Shown here: piece after piece, positions 26,426 to 37,822 of the stretch
Layout of the letters: each line of letters opens with the position of its first letter
Numbering within the stretch: the stretch's first letter is position 1
Assembly (NCBI RefSeq): GCF_037975245.1
Contig: NC_092563.1
Span: 9,971,001-10,035,000 of the forward strand
DNA: 64,000 nt
Source of the DNA: Apostichopus japonicus
Lineage: Eukaryota > Echinodermata > Holothuroidea > Aspidochirotida > Stichopodidae
Reading direction: 5' to 3'
Program-made: the position numbers and the translations under genes
The notes under the pieces: generated by a model
Told to the model about the DNA's origin: nothing
Databases searched by the model: none
Seen by the model: only the letters and a program-made list of their open reading frames with translations

Positions 26426-26563
26426 GTTGCACTTATCATTGTTTCTTCTTCCCAGCGCTTCACCCACCCCCCCCCCCTTCCTTCTCCCATCTCCTAGTCA
26501 CACGTGCACCACTCCCTACTTAGTCCACACAAAGTGAGACAAATCTGTTTACAAATCGTTTAT

Positions 26564-26645
26564 CTATTGCAACATACAGGTGAAGGTGTGAAAGTTAGAG
26601 GGCTTGATCTTTCGATCCTAGCACCTTCAACAACAGACTGAGGAG
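26564..26645 (+). repeat. Dispersed repeat, copy 1
   Basis: It shares GTGAAGGTGTGAAAGTTAGA, GGGCTTGA and GATCCTAGCA, in the same order, with a second copy at about 45,622-45,700. The two copies are diverged. No ends, TIR or promoter boxes are clear. Family unknown. Confidence 0.6.
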
Positions 26646-27379
26646 AAACAGACAAAATAAAAATGTAATATACAATGTAAACATTCTTAATTGGGAAATT
26701 TGGCAAGAGACTCTGTCCGCTAACTTTGTTTACTCCCCATGAACCAATTGCAACAACCTTTTATAGTATTCACGTCGTATTTTCTCTTTATGTGATTTTA
26801 TTTATCTACTAGGCTAAGACCACATTTCTACGCAGGTCAGAGAAAAACATTGTTGAGGAGAAAGGGCGAGGCACAATTTCAATATCCCTACATTGAGCTG
26901 CAATGTGCATGGTTGGCCGTTGATAACGTGCTCTACTCTGCCGCCATACGGGGCCGCAGAAACCAATAAGTGTATGGCTGTGGGCCGATTTTCTTTTCGC
27001 ATACCGAATTTAACCCACCGCCCACCCATTGAGTGGTATACCCATGAAGTATACAATATGCACTCATATTGTGAGTGATTATATGATTTCATGTGGGTGA
27101 AGAAGGGAAGGGAGCGGGGTGATTCCAAAGCGGAGTCGTCTCCTTGACCCCAGTATTCGATCATTCCCGCCCTTACCCCCTCCCCCCCCCTTCCTCGTCA
27201 TCCTCCTAAAGACGCTCTAGTATACCTTGTAGGATGTACGGTACCATTATGAGCAGCTTTAACCTCTCTCACATGCATGCAGCCTCACCGTAAAGTCTCA
27301 CAAGTCAGTCAGCACTGGTCTGCAATGCAGTAATGTGGCTCATTGGTGCAAGCATGGAGATTACCTCCATGGTGCAAGC

Positions 27380-27401
27380 AGGGAGTTGTTAACAACTCCC
27401 T
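27380..27401. repeat. Perfect 22-bp palindrome within TGGTGCAAG repeats
   Basis: AGGGAGTTGTT is followed without a gap by its exact inverse complement AACAACTCCCT. The motif (T)GGTGCAAG occurs three times around it, near 27,336, 27,371 and 27,402. Function unknown. Confidence 0.8.
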
Positions 27402-27784
27402 GGTGCAAGTCACTTCCTTACAAGCAACTATCCTTACACGGGAAACACAGTTCGGTCATAGCACTGAGGGGGTCCCTTGTGTAACTACTGAATTATATGA
27501 CTAAGAATACAGAAATCACAAGTTCTCAAACAGAAAGCCAAAGTCGTGCAGAAGTCATGCTAAGATAGAAAATGAAAGCACGATGGAATACAATGAAGGA
27601 GGAACCAGGTTGTTTTCTCACCACTGAATCAATATGATTTAACCACCGAGGTTTGTAATTATATAAATCAAAGTGATGTAGAGCGTGCCTTAAACTTTAA
27701 AGCGCCCAGCAGGGTTCGAGAATGTGATATTCGTGTGTTTTGTAAGTTAGTGTTGAATGGACAATAATCATAAAATACTACAAT

Positions 27785-27900
27785 ATAAACAGTGGCGTAA
27801 CCAGAGGGACAGGGGAGGGGGACCCCCAGTCAAATGTCTTGTCCCCGCTCCCCTCCCGCTGCCCCTCCCAAAATGACATTGGTGGACCAAAAATGTTGGA
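27785..27900 (+). mobile_element. Truncated hAT-like 5' end
   Basis: CAGTGGCGTAACCAGAGGG followed by G-rich then C-rich sequence is the usual left end of hAT-like MITEs, like the intact element at 34,527. No matching right end (CTGGTTACGCCACTG) lies in the following kilobases, so it is an incomplete copy. Confidence 0.45.
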
Positions 27901-29407
27901 CGAAAAACACCAAATGCATTTGGCTCAGTTAAACCAGTTCGCGTTAGACGTTCAACCGTAATTGACCGGAATGCTCAAATATTTAGAGAATTAACGGCAA
28001 AATCGAGTGAATAAAAGTCAAAAACATTTTTTATTACGATTTCTGCCCCCTATACATAGGTAGCCTACAATTTGGTGGTGTGCATTCCTTTTCGATAGGG
28101 TGACCAACCATAATGTAGGCTACCGGTGTAGATAGCTTTTAATAGAGTGTGAGGGACAAAAGGTTTAGATATACCGCCATGCCTATGGCATCTATTTTTA
28201 GTCATAAATGGGAATGAGATATTCCAGTTTCCACACTTCTGAAACATTGGGTGAGATCTCTCCACGTTGTTCTCGAAATTCTCCCCGCTCATACTCCCCT
28301 TTCTATCTCTCTCTTTCATTTTTGGAGGGGGAGACCACCCCCCCCCATCGCCCCCCCCGGAAAGGCGATTGGTCCGTATAGTTAGTCCGATATTGTTAAT
28401 TGGAAGCTGCAGCATCAAACATCGCCCGTGTGACCTCACACAGACTGATCAGTCAGAATAGGCCTAACCCAAATATTGATTCCAAGGACGACTTTACAGA
28501 CTTAACCGATTAATGTAATAAAACCTATGTACTATGACTCTGGACAGACATTTGTGTAGTGGCTGAATGAATGAATGAAGCCTAGGTCGATGAAACTGAG
28601 CTTCATATACAAATTAATTTTAATCATAGTGATCGTAAATCTTAGACAATGAGTTATAGTTTGAACTGTACTGTTGAAAGAATAGTCCAGACCAACATGA
28701 GAATTTCAGACAAAACAATTGAAAGGACGATAAACTGGCCAATTGTCAAAATCACATTGCTATAGCAATTTTTATTTTTAAGTTCATCAAAATTATAAAT
28801 ATGATTCGGCAAATAAAGAAAAAAATTAACTAAGAAAAATGAATCATCAGATTGTAATAAAAAACATAGACTTTTGTATGTACTGTAAACAATATCAGGA
28901 CAGAGCATACACAGAGCTTAGAGTATAGTGGCTTTCTCTACAATATATCAAGTTCATATTTTTAGTTGAACTATCCCTTCAACAATTTAGCGGATGAAAC
29001 TCAAGAATAAACTGCTAGGTAAAGAAAGATCCAAAAGCAGTACCTTTACCATAGTAACAAGTGTTTGGGAATGGGGCATATTGCAAAGGTACCTAAAGTG
29101 ACCGAAATGATGGCGAAGGTCCCCCCCCCCCCCCCCAATCCACACACACTCGAGCTATGCGCCCTTACTGACTTGCAGTTAAAAGAATACGTTGGATGTA
29201 TTTTACCGGCTGTTTAAATTTATTTTTCTATTTAGAATCTTCATCCCTTGAATTACCATGCCGTAAATTTACTGCAAAGGAACAACAACAAAAGCAAAAA
29301 CCTATAAATAGCAAACATCTCAACAACCTCAGATAACAAATGCAGTGTGTACTACTACTCAGTAACAGGTGCAATCTAAAATCGCAACCTCTTTTCAACT
29401 TATAGAT

Positions 29408-29803
29408 CAGGGTTGTCCAACCTTTTGCAGAGGAGGGCCACATGGAATGATTATGATGAAGGAGGGGGCTGCATGAACCCTACGCTCAATTTTTCGCCCG
29501 AAGCCCAAGGCAACAAAATGTGAGCACTGCGCGCGGAGCACACTGATTTACTTTCCTTCCTGATAAAACAGATGAATAAAGTCCAGCCGCCCCCCCCCCC
29601 CCCCCCGCTGAGAGAGTCACACAAACTAACCTGTATGCAGTTTTTTGGACCCAGAAGGCTCGAATGATTGATTATATAGCTTCAAATTGTTATCAATAAT
29701 TCTGCTCACTAAAATTTCGCACCGTAGAGCTTCTCTGGCGGGCCGGACGCAACCCTGCGGCGGGCCGGACTGTGGCCCGCGGGCCGTAGGTTGGACAACC
29801 CTG
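29408..29803. mobile_element. hAT-like non-autonomous element, 396 bp
   Basis: The 16-bp ends CAGGGTTGTCCAACCT and AGGTTGGACAACCCTG are exact inverse complements. The element is flanked by an exact 8-bp duplication TTATAGAT (29,400-29,407 and 29,804-29,811). It contains a 17-C run (29,590-29,606) and GC-rich GGCCCGCGGGCC near the right end. The CAGGGTTGTCCAACCT-type end is common among hAT MITEs of animals. No transposase is encoded. Confidence 0.9.
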
Positions 29804-30654
29804 TTATAGATGTTAGAGAATAGTTGTTGAATGCTGCCACCACCCACTAGTTTCACTTGATACATCCATGTGCTTCCTTTCCAAGTCCATGTTCTAACCT
29901 ACACTAGCACAAGAACACTATGCTCATTGGAAACTTAACTTAGGCTATTATAATATTATTCTCTGTACTTAGAATTTTATCAAAATGTATCTATTTTTGT
30001 AGTGCTTTTGTTTGTGAACAATTAATTGACAAATTTTAAAGTAAAACAAAGACGTTTTCAGCTGAAGTGATCTGAAGACCTCATCCATTCTGCTGTTGCC
30101 AGCAGAACAAATTTAAAAAATTCAAATCTTCGCAATACAAAATGCTATGAGGATGTGGTTTTCATGGTTCGAATCATTTCGTTCGAAACATTTTCAGCAA
30201 TTTTGTTCAGCAATCAACTTTAGCCACCAGAAAATGATTTAACGGTCTTCAATGGTAGCATAAAGAGTAAAAGCGTCGTTTTTTAGTGAGAAAGCATTAT
30301 AATATTTCTTCTGTATGCGCTGATTAATTACCGATACAGGAAGGACCTTTATCACAACTTCTCAGACATAGACCAAAGACTTCCATAACAATGAACACGG
30401 TAAATGAGCAGTGAAAAACTACAAAGGTCTATTATTAAAACTTTTACAATTTCAGCATAATGTTAGTAATTCAGAAAGTTATGTCCATAACAAGCAAATA
30501 ACACCAAACGCTATTCAAATTTAACTTCAGTAGTTTTTTATGAAGCAGAAACGGCGATTTTTTTTTAATAATATGAAATAGCAGTATGCATGTTAACAAT
30601 TTTAAAGGAAGGTTAAAGGATAGACAATTGGCATATATAGGGTGGGCTATATAG

Positions 30655-30950
30655 GGACTTTCGGCGATCTAAGGATTACAAGTCCGAGTCCTATCCAGAT
30701 CATTACGCTGTGTTAACTAGGGCAAGAAAGACACTTATAATCTCCATTGCCTCTCTTCACCCATGTGTATAGCATGGGATCCTGCGAGGTAACTCGTAAA
30801 AATAGTTGCGTGCGTCGGTTTGTGGCTGCACCACGTGGGGAGTCCTCCACAAAAGACTTATATGTGGCGCTTTGAAGAGGCTCAACAGCGACTGTTTGAA
30901 TTGTGCACACTTGAGTGTTTGAGTATAAGTTACCAATGACCAGGGCTTAA
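30655..30950 (+). mobile_element. tRNA-derived SINE, diverged copy
   Basis: It aligns along most of its length with the SINE at 31,288, sharing CCAGATCATTACGCTGTGT, CCTGCGAGGTAACT, AGTTGCGTGCG, CGGTTTGTGGCTGCACC and TTACCAATGACCAGGG. The B box is decayed (GTCCGAGTCC) and the A box is missing or truncated. It is inactive. Confidence 0.8.
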
Positions 30951-31287
30951 TTAATACACTTTACACATAAGTAACTTCTTGATGCGGAGTGGAAGTTTTG
31001 AGCAACACAATTATTTTATGTTGAAAGTGGCGACTTACTTGAGTGTCCAGGCTCAGCGCCGTCCTGCCCAGGGGCGGCAAAAGAGGGCTTAATCTCAAGG
31101 GGCAGCTACATTTTGCTATCATGGGGCTAACCATACCTCAAAACCTTCCGACAAAAAAAATCCTGTGTGCACTGTTTTTTATTACATGTTACTTAATTTT
31201 TCAACAACAGGACATGTTTTAAAATACAAAGGACTGACGCATTTTGATTTTACAAAAATGGAAAAGGTTTCTTTGTACCAATAGGAA

Positions 31288-31698
31288 CCAGAGGGCGTTG
31301 TGGTTAAGTGGTAAAGGCAGTGGACTTGTGATCTAAGGATCATACAGGTTCGAGCCCTGGCCAGATCATTGCGTTGTGTCCTTGGGCAAGGCGCTTTATC
31401 TCACTTGCCTCCCTTCACCCAGGTTTATAAATGGGGACCTGCGAGGTAACTTGTAAATATAGTTGCGTGCGCCGGTTTGTGGCTGCACCCTATGGGAAGT
31501 CCCCGGGGAGGCGGGGACACGTGGTTGTGGTACACTGTGGTGCCCCAGGAGAGATTGATTGAACTGTGCACACTTTGATGTGCAGGTGTGTCAAGTTACC
31601 AATGACCAGGGTTGTAATTTTGTAAGGTGCCATTGAATGTATGTTTATGTGCAATAATGAGCACCATATAAGTGTTATAATTGTTATTATTATTATTT
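31288..31698 (+). mobile_element. tRNA-derived SINE, near full length
   Basis: The head has an A-box-like TGGTTAAGTGGTAAAGG and a B box GGTTCGAGCCC at suitable spacing. Next comes a body containing CCTTGGGCAAGGCGCTTTA, which resembles the conserved central domains shared by many animal SINEs, and AAATGGGGACCTGCGAGG. The tail ends in a short ATT array (about 31,681-31,697). It is a Pol III-transcribed, non-coding retroposon that would need a partner LINE. Related pieces occur at 26,383, 30,655, 12,640 and 43,553. The exact SINE family cannot be named without a database. Confidence 0.82.
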
Positions 31699-31998
31699 CG
31701 TATTGATACAAATGGGCACTTTTAAGGGATTTCAGAAACCTGAGGGAGGTGTGCTATATCCTCCTCCTCCTCCGCCCTCCCCTCCCCTTCCCACCCCGTT
31801 CCTGCAATTAGTATGTGCAGCAGAATGGCCTAAACAACAATACAGTGTACATTTGTAAATGCTTTTTCACTTCATGTACGTAGAGACAGCTTTTGCCTGG
31901 TCCAGAGTGTTCTCAAAAAATATTCAGAAACGGAGAGCATTTCTGACTATCGGCACGTTAAGTTTGAACCTCGCATACCACAATAAATTGTCCTACTC

Positions 31999-33702
31999 CA
32001 GGCGCGTATCCAGGGGGGCGTTGGGGGCGCGCCCCCCGGGTAAGAAAAAGAGAGAGAAAAAAAAAAGAGAAGAAAAGAGGAAAAAAGAGGGGAAAAAAAG
32101 AGGAGGAGGAGAGGAAGGAAGGGAAAAGAAAAAGAAGAAAGCGAGAAAAGGAGAAAAGGAGGGAGTAGAAGATAAACGCCAAGACACCGGGAAGAGAAAG
32201 AGGAGCAGTGACATCATTACAGCGCTGATCCTTATTATATACACAGGGTAGCCAGTGACGGATCAAGGATTTCGGAAGGGGTGTGTGCCTCACCCTACCA
32301 CTTACACCTACAACTCCATTTTTGACGTTTCCATTTTTCCTCTCTCACTCATGATCTATATACATACTGTATATGGTCTACCATAACGCGTGTGTGTTTA
32401 TATACGCCTTAAACAATTGTAGAATTGTGCTATGAAACCAACTGTGGCTGGTCTCGAACTCGACCGCGTCTTCGGGGAACATGACGCAATGCGGGAAGGG
32501 GGCGACCGCCCCCCTTCAGCATATTTTATTATAATATTGCTAATAATTTGAAAATGGAAAGTACTTAGATCTATGCAACTTATAAGCCTGGGAAGTGTCA
32601 TTTCCAGCGATCTGGGAGGCATTTTCGGCCAAAATTTGCTTGTTCGCTTCGCGCCAACATATAGTGGCGCTACGCTTAGATAATTTGCCTACATGCTTTG
32701 CCCATCCCTTGGCAAATTCCTCGCTACGCGCCTGTTCGAATTTGTAAAGCAAACAGCAGATATCACATCATATCAGTGAGCATGAAAATGGAGTTCCAGG
32801 ATGAACAGACTTAAAACTGTTCGACTTGCCCGACAAAAACAACCTAAAATTTTCGCGCGCTCCGCGCGCGTTTAACATGTTAATGTCAATATCATATAAG
32901 CAAGCATCGCATGCCATCGTTTACCGTACGGTCCGTGAGAGTTGCGCAGTATACCACGGGATGCTAATGTAAACAACGAAATGTCTTATGTAGATAGAGA
33001 AAAATGCGAATTAGGGGCTGCAGCCCCCCCCCCCCGCCTTCTACGCCTATGTGTGTAGTGTTCGGTTAAGGAAATATCTGCTATATTTCATTTCCTTCAA
33101 CCAAGTTTTATAATAGCCGTTATAAGAGATTTTAATATTTCTACACCAATAAATTAACTGTGTCTGAATTTTAGAAAATTTATGACTTTCATTTTTCATC
33201 ACACTTCCCTCTACTCGTGCAATTTTTACCGGTCTGTTAGGGGTTGAGGGAGGTTTTTCTGTATTGGCTGTTCATAGATGAAAGTTTTTGCAACATTATG
33301 GATATGTTTTGAAGTGAGTTAATTCACGAGAATGTGAATTTTCAAATTCTGAACAAATAATGGGCTTAAAACCTTCAAAAGTGGGGCTGACGGATATTGT
33401 GGGCCACGACGTAGAATCACCTACAAAAGCAATGATCCATGCGATCAGGTCGAACATGATTTGTGACTGGTGACAATCTTCAAAAAGTTTATGGATGGGG
33501 AAAAAACTATTGGGAAATACTTGCTTCTCAGGCAAAAGTCTACATCTGGTTGGTCATTTTCAAGCCCGAAAAGTGCCATTTCCGGTGATCTTGGGGTATC
33601 AAAACCAGAAATTTTCTTGTACGCTGCGCGCCAACCGATGGTGGCGCTCCGCTTAGATAGTAATTCGCGCCCCCGGATTAGAAAATCCTGGATACGCGCC
33701 TG
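31999..33702. mobile_element. Composite TIR element, 1.7 kb
   Basis: It starts CAGGCGCGTATCCAGG and ends with the exact inverse, CCTGGATACGCGCCTG (16-bp TIR). TACTC flanks both sides (31,994-31,998; 33,703-33,707), a possible 5-bp target duplication. Inside are a GC palindrome GGGGCGCGCCCC, a purine-only tract (about 32,041-32,170) and a left-end-like CAGTGACGGATCAAGG (32,253). There is also a second right-end-like sequence, CTCGCTACGCGCCTG (to about 32,735), and a third right end of another family (CTACGCCTATG at 33,040). The sequence GCGCCAAC.(N)n.TGGCGCT.CGCTTAGATA occurs before both internal and outer right ends. Probably several insertions nested together. No transposase seen. Confidence 0.65.
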
Positions 33703-34159
33703 TACTCATTGTAGTCAGAGCCATATATGGCCTTGCCCGCACAGCGGACGTGTAGCGGACGTGTATTACTCCTACACCGGTAAGCTGCTACGAAGGTTAT
33801 ATAGAAGGTTATATATGGCTCCGACTGTTTTCAGAAATAGAGGGCGGACAATAGAAATGGTCATTATTGAGGGAAAAACATCTCTAAGAATTGGACTAAC
33901 TCTTACGAACATGACAACATTAAAGCGAGAAATAAGATTCAAGAATACGAACGTACCCGACTGGGATGGGGGGGGGGGGGGGGCAACGGCAGTGGGGTAG
34001 ATAGCAACCTATCAAAATGTGGGGGAGGGGAAGAAAGCCGGTGGCCAGTTTTGACTTTAGTTGATGCTACGTCGGTGTTCCAGACAGGACATAGAAAATT
34101 TCACTTGAAAAATTTATCTCAAAATATCTAAACTACTTATTATCTACAGGTGGCGCTTA

Positions 34160-34246
34160 TTCACAGGGCAGCCCTATTTTCAAAATCGTCACAGTCCTGC
34201 GAATAAGGTGTGTCTGTGTACGTTATTCGCCGGGCTGCCCTGTGAA
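34160..34246. mobile_element. Small hairpin MITE, TA target site
   Basis: TTCACAGGGCAGCCC and GGGCTGCCCTGTGAA are inverse complements bounding an 87-bp unit flanked by TA on both sides, as in Tc1/mariner-type MITEs. Inside lies a second inverted pair GCGAATAA/TTATTCGC (34,199-34,230). Too small to encode a protein. Confidence 0.65.
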
Positions 34247-34526
34247 TAATCACTTCGTTATCTAAAACATCGATCAAATTACACATACGTACGGGATAGA
34301 ATGTGGGAATTTCATTTTCGACGTTACTGATGTGCGATCATGCAGAGATGCTTGCTTTTTAAATTTAGGCCTGTTCAAACTTTGAATGATTTTAGCAAGT
34401 GGTAAGTTTATGGCGATTGCTTTTGGTATCGTTTGTATTTTCAATTGCAAATTCTTAAAAAGGAGAAAAAGCAAAAGACAGAGTATTCTCTATCCCCTCC
34501 CCCACACCCGACAACGTCGTCCATGT

Positions 34527-35097
34527 CAGTGGCGTCGCCAAGGGGTGGCCTGGTGGGCACGTACCATCCCGAAAAAAATCGTGCCCCCGTGGTGCCCCCA
34601 CCCAGATGCGATTTGTAGTGTTAAAAAAAAATCAATCAATCAACTTTTGTTTACAAAGGACGAAACGTATTATGTTCATCAGTAAAAATTCTTTCCACCG
34701 ACCATCACAATAACCAGTTGTTTTCTCACTACAAGTTCAAAGTGAACCGCTAGTGCTAAAACTTCACTACTGCCCTGTATGCATTTAAATTTAAATTTCA
34801 ACACTCTTATTTAAAAACATTATCAAAGCAAAAGGGTTAATTTCCATTTTTTGTATAACTTTTTTATCCGCCTCAATTCAAAACATAAATTTCGGACAGA
34901 CTAAGCCCGAAAAGTCTTGAACATATATTTACTTCAAGTTGCAAAATATTGCACCACATTGCATATTAGGACCCTTAATTAATCACACCCTCCCCTTAGA
35001 CCCCTCCCCCAGGACGACACTCACAAATAAATATTGTTCCCCCTAATTAAGTGCTGTCTTCCCCCCCCCCCGATTGAAATGGCTGGCGACGCCACTG
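34527..35097. mobile_element. hAT-like non-autonomous element, 571 bp
   Basis: The ends CAGTGGCGTCGCCA and TGGCGACGCCACTG are perfect inverse complements. The flanks GTCCATGT (34,519-34,526) and GTCCCTGT (35,098-35,105) make an 8-bp duplication with one mismatch. A C-run precedes the right TIR. The inside is AT-rich with no transposase. CAGTGGCGT ends are typical of hAT MITEs in marine invertebrates. Confidence 0.88.
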
Positions 35098-35471
35098 GTC
35101 CCTGTACATAGCCAAAGATATGATACAGCAGACACATGTATCACCAAATGTTGTGTTTATGGCAATATTTCTTAGTGACGTACTGCCTCATGAGAAATAA
35201 TCGCTGAACTAGATGCACGAAATTAGAACACAATGTGCCACAATTAAGGTACCCGTGTAGCTTCTGTCCTATCTTGAATGATGTATTGATTGTTTCCGAA
35301 ATTCCGAGCAAATTCATGGTGCCTACATTCTATTAAAATCCCGGTTGTTTGTTTTCACTTAGCTATTACTGTCACTTTGCGTGGTAAGTAACATTTAGCT
35401 TATTTAGCTTAGTAAATTGTGCGCGAGACCTCGCGAACTAGGCTATAAAGCTAGGCTTGTAGTAAAGGCTT

Positions 35472-36045
35472 CATAATTGACGCACCCCCGTAATTGACGC
35501 ACCTTCAATTATTACTAGCAATGATACAGCAGGACACCTAAACTTTTTGCAGTCAAGCAGAATTACATATTTTATGAGCTTGAATCCACTTTAGCTATTT
35601 GCTGACCAAATTGTTGTATTTTTTAAGCTTTTAACACCCTCCCCCCAGTTTTGCACGTTTATTGGACATTTGGAAATCTTACTCCCTAAAAATAACCAAA
35701 ATTACCTCAATATAATACCACTTCTCTCTGGGACCTGACCTGTCTGAGCTTAGAGGTTCAGAGCATAGCAAAGAGCATCCAAAGTCAATGGATTTATCCT
35801 TAGGCCTACACTATGGTTAGTTAATCGACGAATGTGTCAATTTAGGGGTATGAGAGAACTTGACACAGCAGACATTTTGTGGCCAAATTCAGCTCAATTG
35901 TACGGTGCATAAGCACAGAACCTTAAATATTTTGAGATCATAACATTTCTGAGGAACTACACATATGAAAAACATATACAGTTGAGTGATTTGGAGTTTT
36001 CCTTGATAGACATCGTTGATCAAATCCTTAAGTGCGTCAATTATG
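35472..36045. mobile_element. Possible TIR element with CATAATTGACGCAC ends
   Basis: CATAATTGACGCAC at 35,472-35,485 is matched by its inverse complement at 36,032-36,045. TAATTGACGCACC is also repeated directly beside the left end (from about 35,491). No target duplication is clear, so it may be an old element or a chance-preserved inverted repeat. Confidence 0.45.
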
Positions 36046-36843
36046 AGCCCACCATGCTACTGTTAAAAGTGTTAGCTGTTCAAACGATACTAACGAAGTA
36101 AGCTAGGCGTAAGTTACTGTAGCCAAGGCCTAGACTAGTATAATTCGCAAGTGTTACTGTTACTAGGCCTAAGGCAGTAGCAGAAGGTTCGTGGACTGTC
36201 TTCTACGGTTGCATGTTACATTGTTTTGTAAGTTGGTGATTCAGTAGCTTAGGCTATGGAAACAAAAAATAACCCTTTTTTTATAAAACTTTATGGATGA
36301 TAGGCCTAGCTAATTAATTTTCCATCAATATGGGACTACCTGCGCTAAGGTGACAACATTTTTCAGGATATCGGCGGACATGACATTGATGTTAAGCTGT
36401 TCTCCCCTCCCCCCCCTCCATGTTTTCATCAATGGTTACGACCTACAGTACACCAAATTTTTTAGCAATGCATTTTATAATAAAGATGCAGTCAGCCTCT
36501 AACGTTATAGCCTTTGGCAGTGGTAGCTTCTACCATATTTAGTTTTACAAGCGTAACCGTTAGTACTGTAAGTGAATTCTACCCACATGCACCGTTTTTT
36601 ACAAACACAAAGGTGATAATGAAGTGAACTTAACCTAACTGATTGGCCTAGGACCAATTTACAAGACTGTTTCATTCTCATATCCAACTGACCATTAAAT
36701 CTACATGAAATTCACACTTTTACTTCTGAAAGACACAGATCATGTTAAGTAGTGTAGGCACTGTAGGGTCTATAGAAGGTTAAAGGGTGTGAAGGACGCA
36801 AAAAGAAACGCCTAATGCTGGTAATCTGACCTAGTTTCGAATG

Positions 36844-37631
36844 GGTACCGTTATTTTCCGCACACGGTACTTTCCGCTGAAACAAAACGGTGTTTTCCGC
36901 ACACAAATTTGTCAGCGGAAAACAACGTTTCAGCGGAAAGTAACGTTTTTTTCAGCGGAAAGAACCTTTTTTTTGGGAGGAACAGAATGACTTACTGAAA
37001 TGATTAGGTACATGGAAGGATTTAGGAGGATGGAGAAGATAGCATTTAACTGGCAGGATAAAATGTAGCTTCGAGACTAGATTATTATTAGGATAGCTAA
37101 GGTTGTAGCTTAGGCTGTAAGCACTAGCTTAGGCTGTAAGCACAAGTTTAATTTTAGTTAAACAGCGCCACCTTATTTGGTTGTAGTTTTCGATATGGCA
37201 TGAAGGTGAAAAAAGATGAGCTGCCGTGACGATTTGATCTCGCTAAGTTTCATCCTTTAGGGGGCGGGCAGAGGGGGGAGGGGTGTCTTTTGTGATATTT
37301 TCACATTAACAATAACAGAGTACAGAGTGAGAATATAAAGGGCTATATAATTGCCTCATACTTCTTTAAGTAATCCCTAATTACAAACACCCCAAACCTC
37401 CTGTAAATTATAAGCAGCTTAACTGTTCTAACATGTACTCAGTATAACCATGCTTATCGACGTTCTTTGATACTTTCTCATGTTATTTTTATCATCCTGA
37501 ATTTGGTATCCTAAAATTGAGCAAAAATATAGTGTACAGGTAAGTGGAAAAAATAGTTGTTTTCCGCACAAGAATTTTGTCAGCGGAAAGTAATGTGCGA
37601 AAATTAACGTGTGCGGAAAACTACTGAAACC
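36844..37631. mobile_element. Nested TIR element, 788 bp, 10-bp TSD
   Basis: Inserted in dispersed repeat A. The 10-bp sequence GTTTCGAATG is duplicated at both edges (36,834-36,843; 37,632-37,641), while the uninterrupted copy at 58,384-58,645 has it once. Both ends carry imperfect inverted repeats: GGT, then TTTTCCGCACACG, then ACTTTCCGCTG. Internally TTTCCGCACA and CAGCGGAAA recur in both orientations. A 9-10 bp duplication suits Mutator-like elements better than hAT. No transposase is encoded. Confidence 0.85.
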
Positions 37632-37789
37632 GTTTCGAATGAGGTGTAACAGAAGTGTTAGACACCACCATCAATCCTAGAATATACACACACACACAGC
37701 TTGCTACCATCGGTAATTAGACACTAGTGTACAGTCAGTACATACATCTGCGGTCAATACCTACAGCGCTGTGTACAAACAATACAGCA

Positions 37790-37822
37790 ATGGACATCTC
37801 AGGTCCAGCTAAAGATAACAAG
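37790..37822 (+). other. Possible exonised upstream start for PSME3IP1
   Basis: Inside repeat A an ATG opens 11 codons (MDISGPAKDNK) and ends AAG/GTATCA, a plausible phase-0 donor. The PSME3IP1 exon at 38,828 begins in phase 0 with its own ATG, so splicing would fuse in frame. Vertebrate orthologues do not have this peptide. The other copy of the repeat carries the same motif, so it may be chance. Confidence 0.15.

Noticed and set aside
28065-28461. 124-codon minus-strand and 64-codon plus-strand frames
   Set aside because: They overlap each other through a G/C-run region; composition and lack of homology suggest chance.
31859-32251. 130-codon Lys/Glu-rich open frame
   Set aside because: Most of it is the purine-only tract inside the 31,999-33,702 element, and the reverse frame is equally open. 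Low-complexity artefact.
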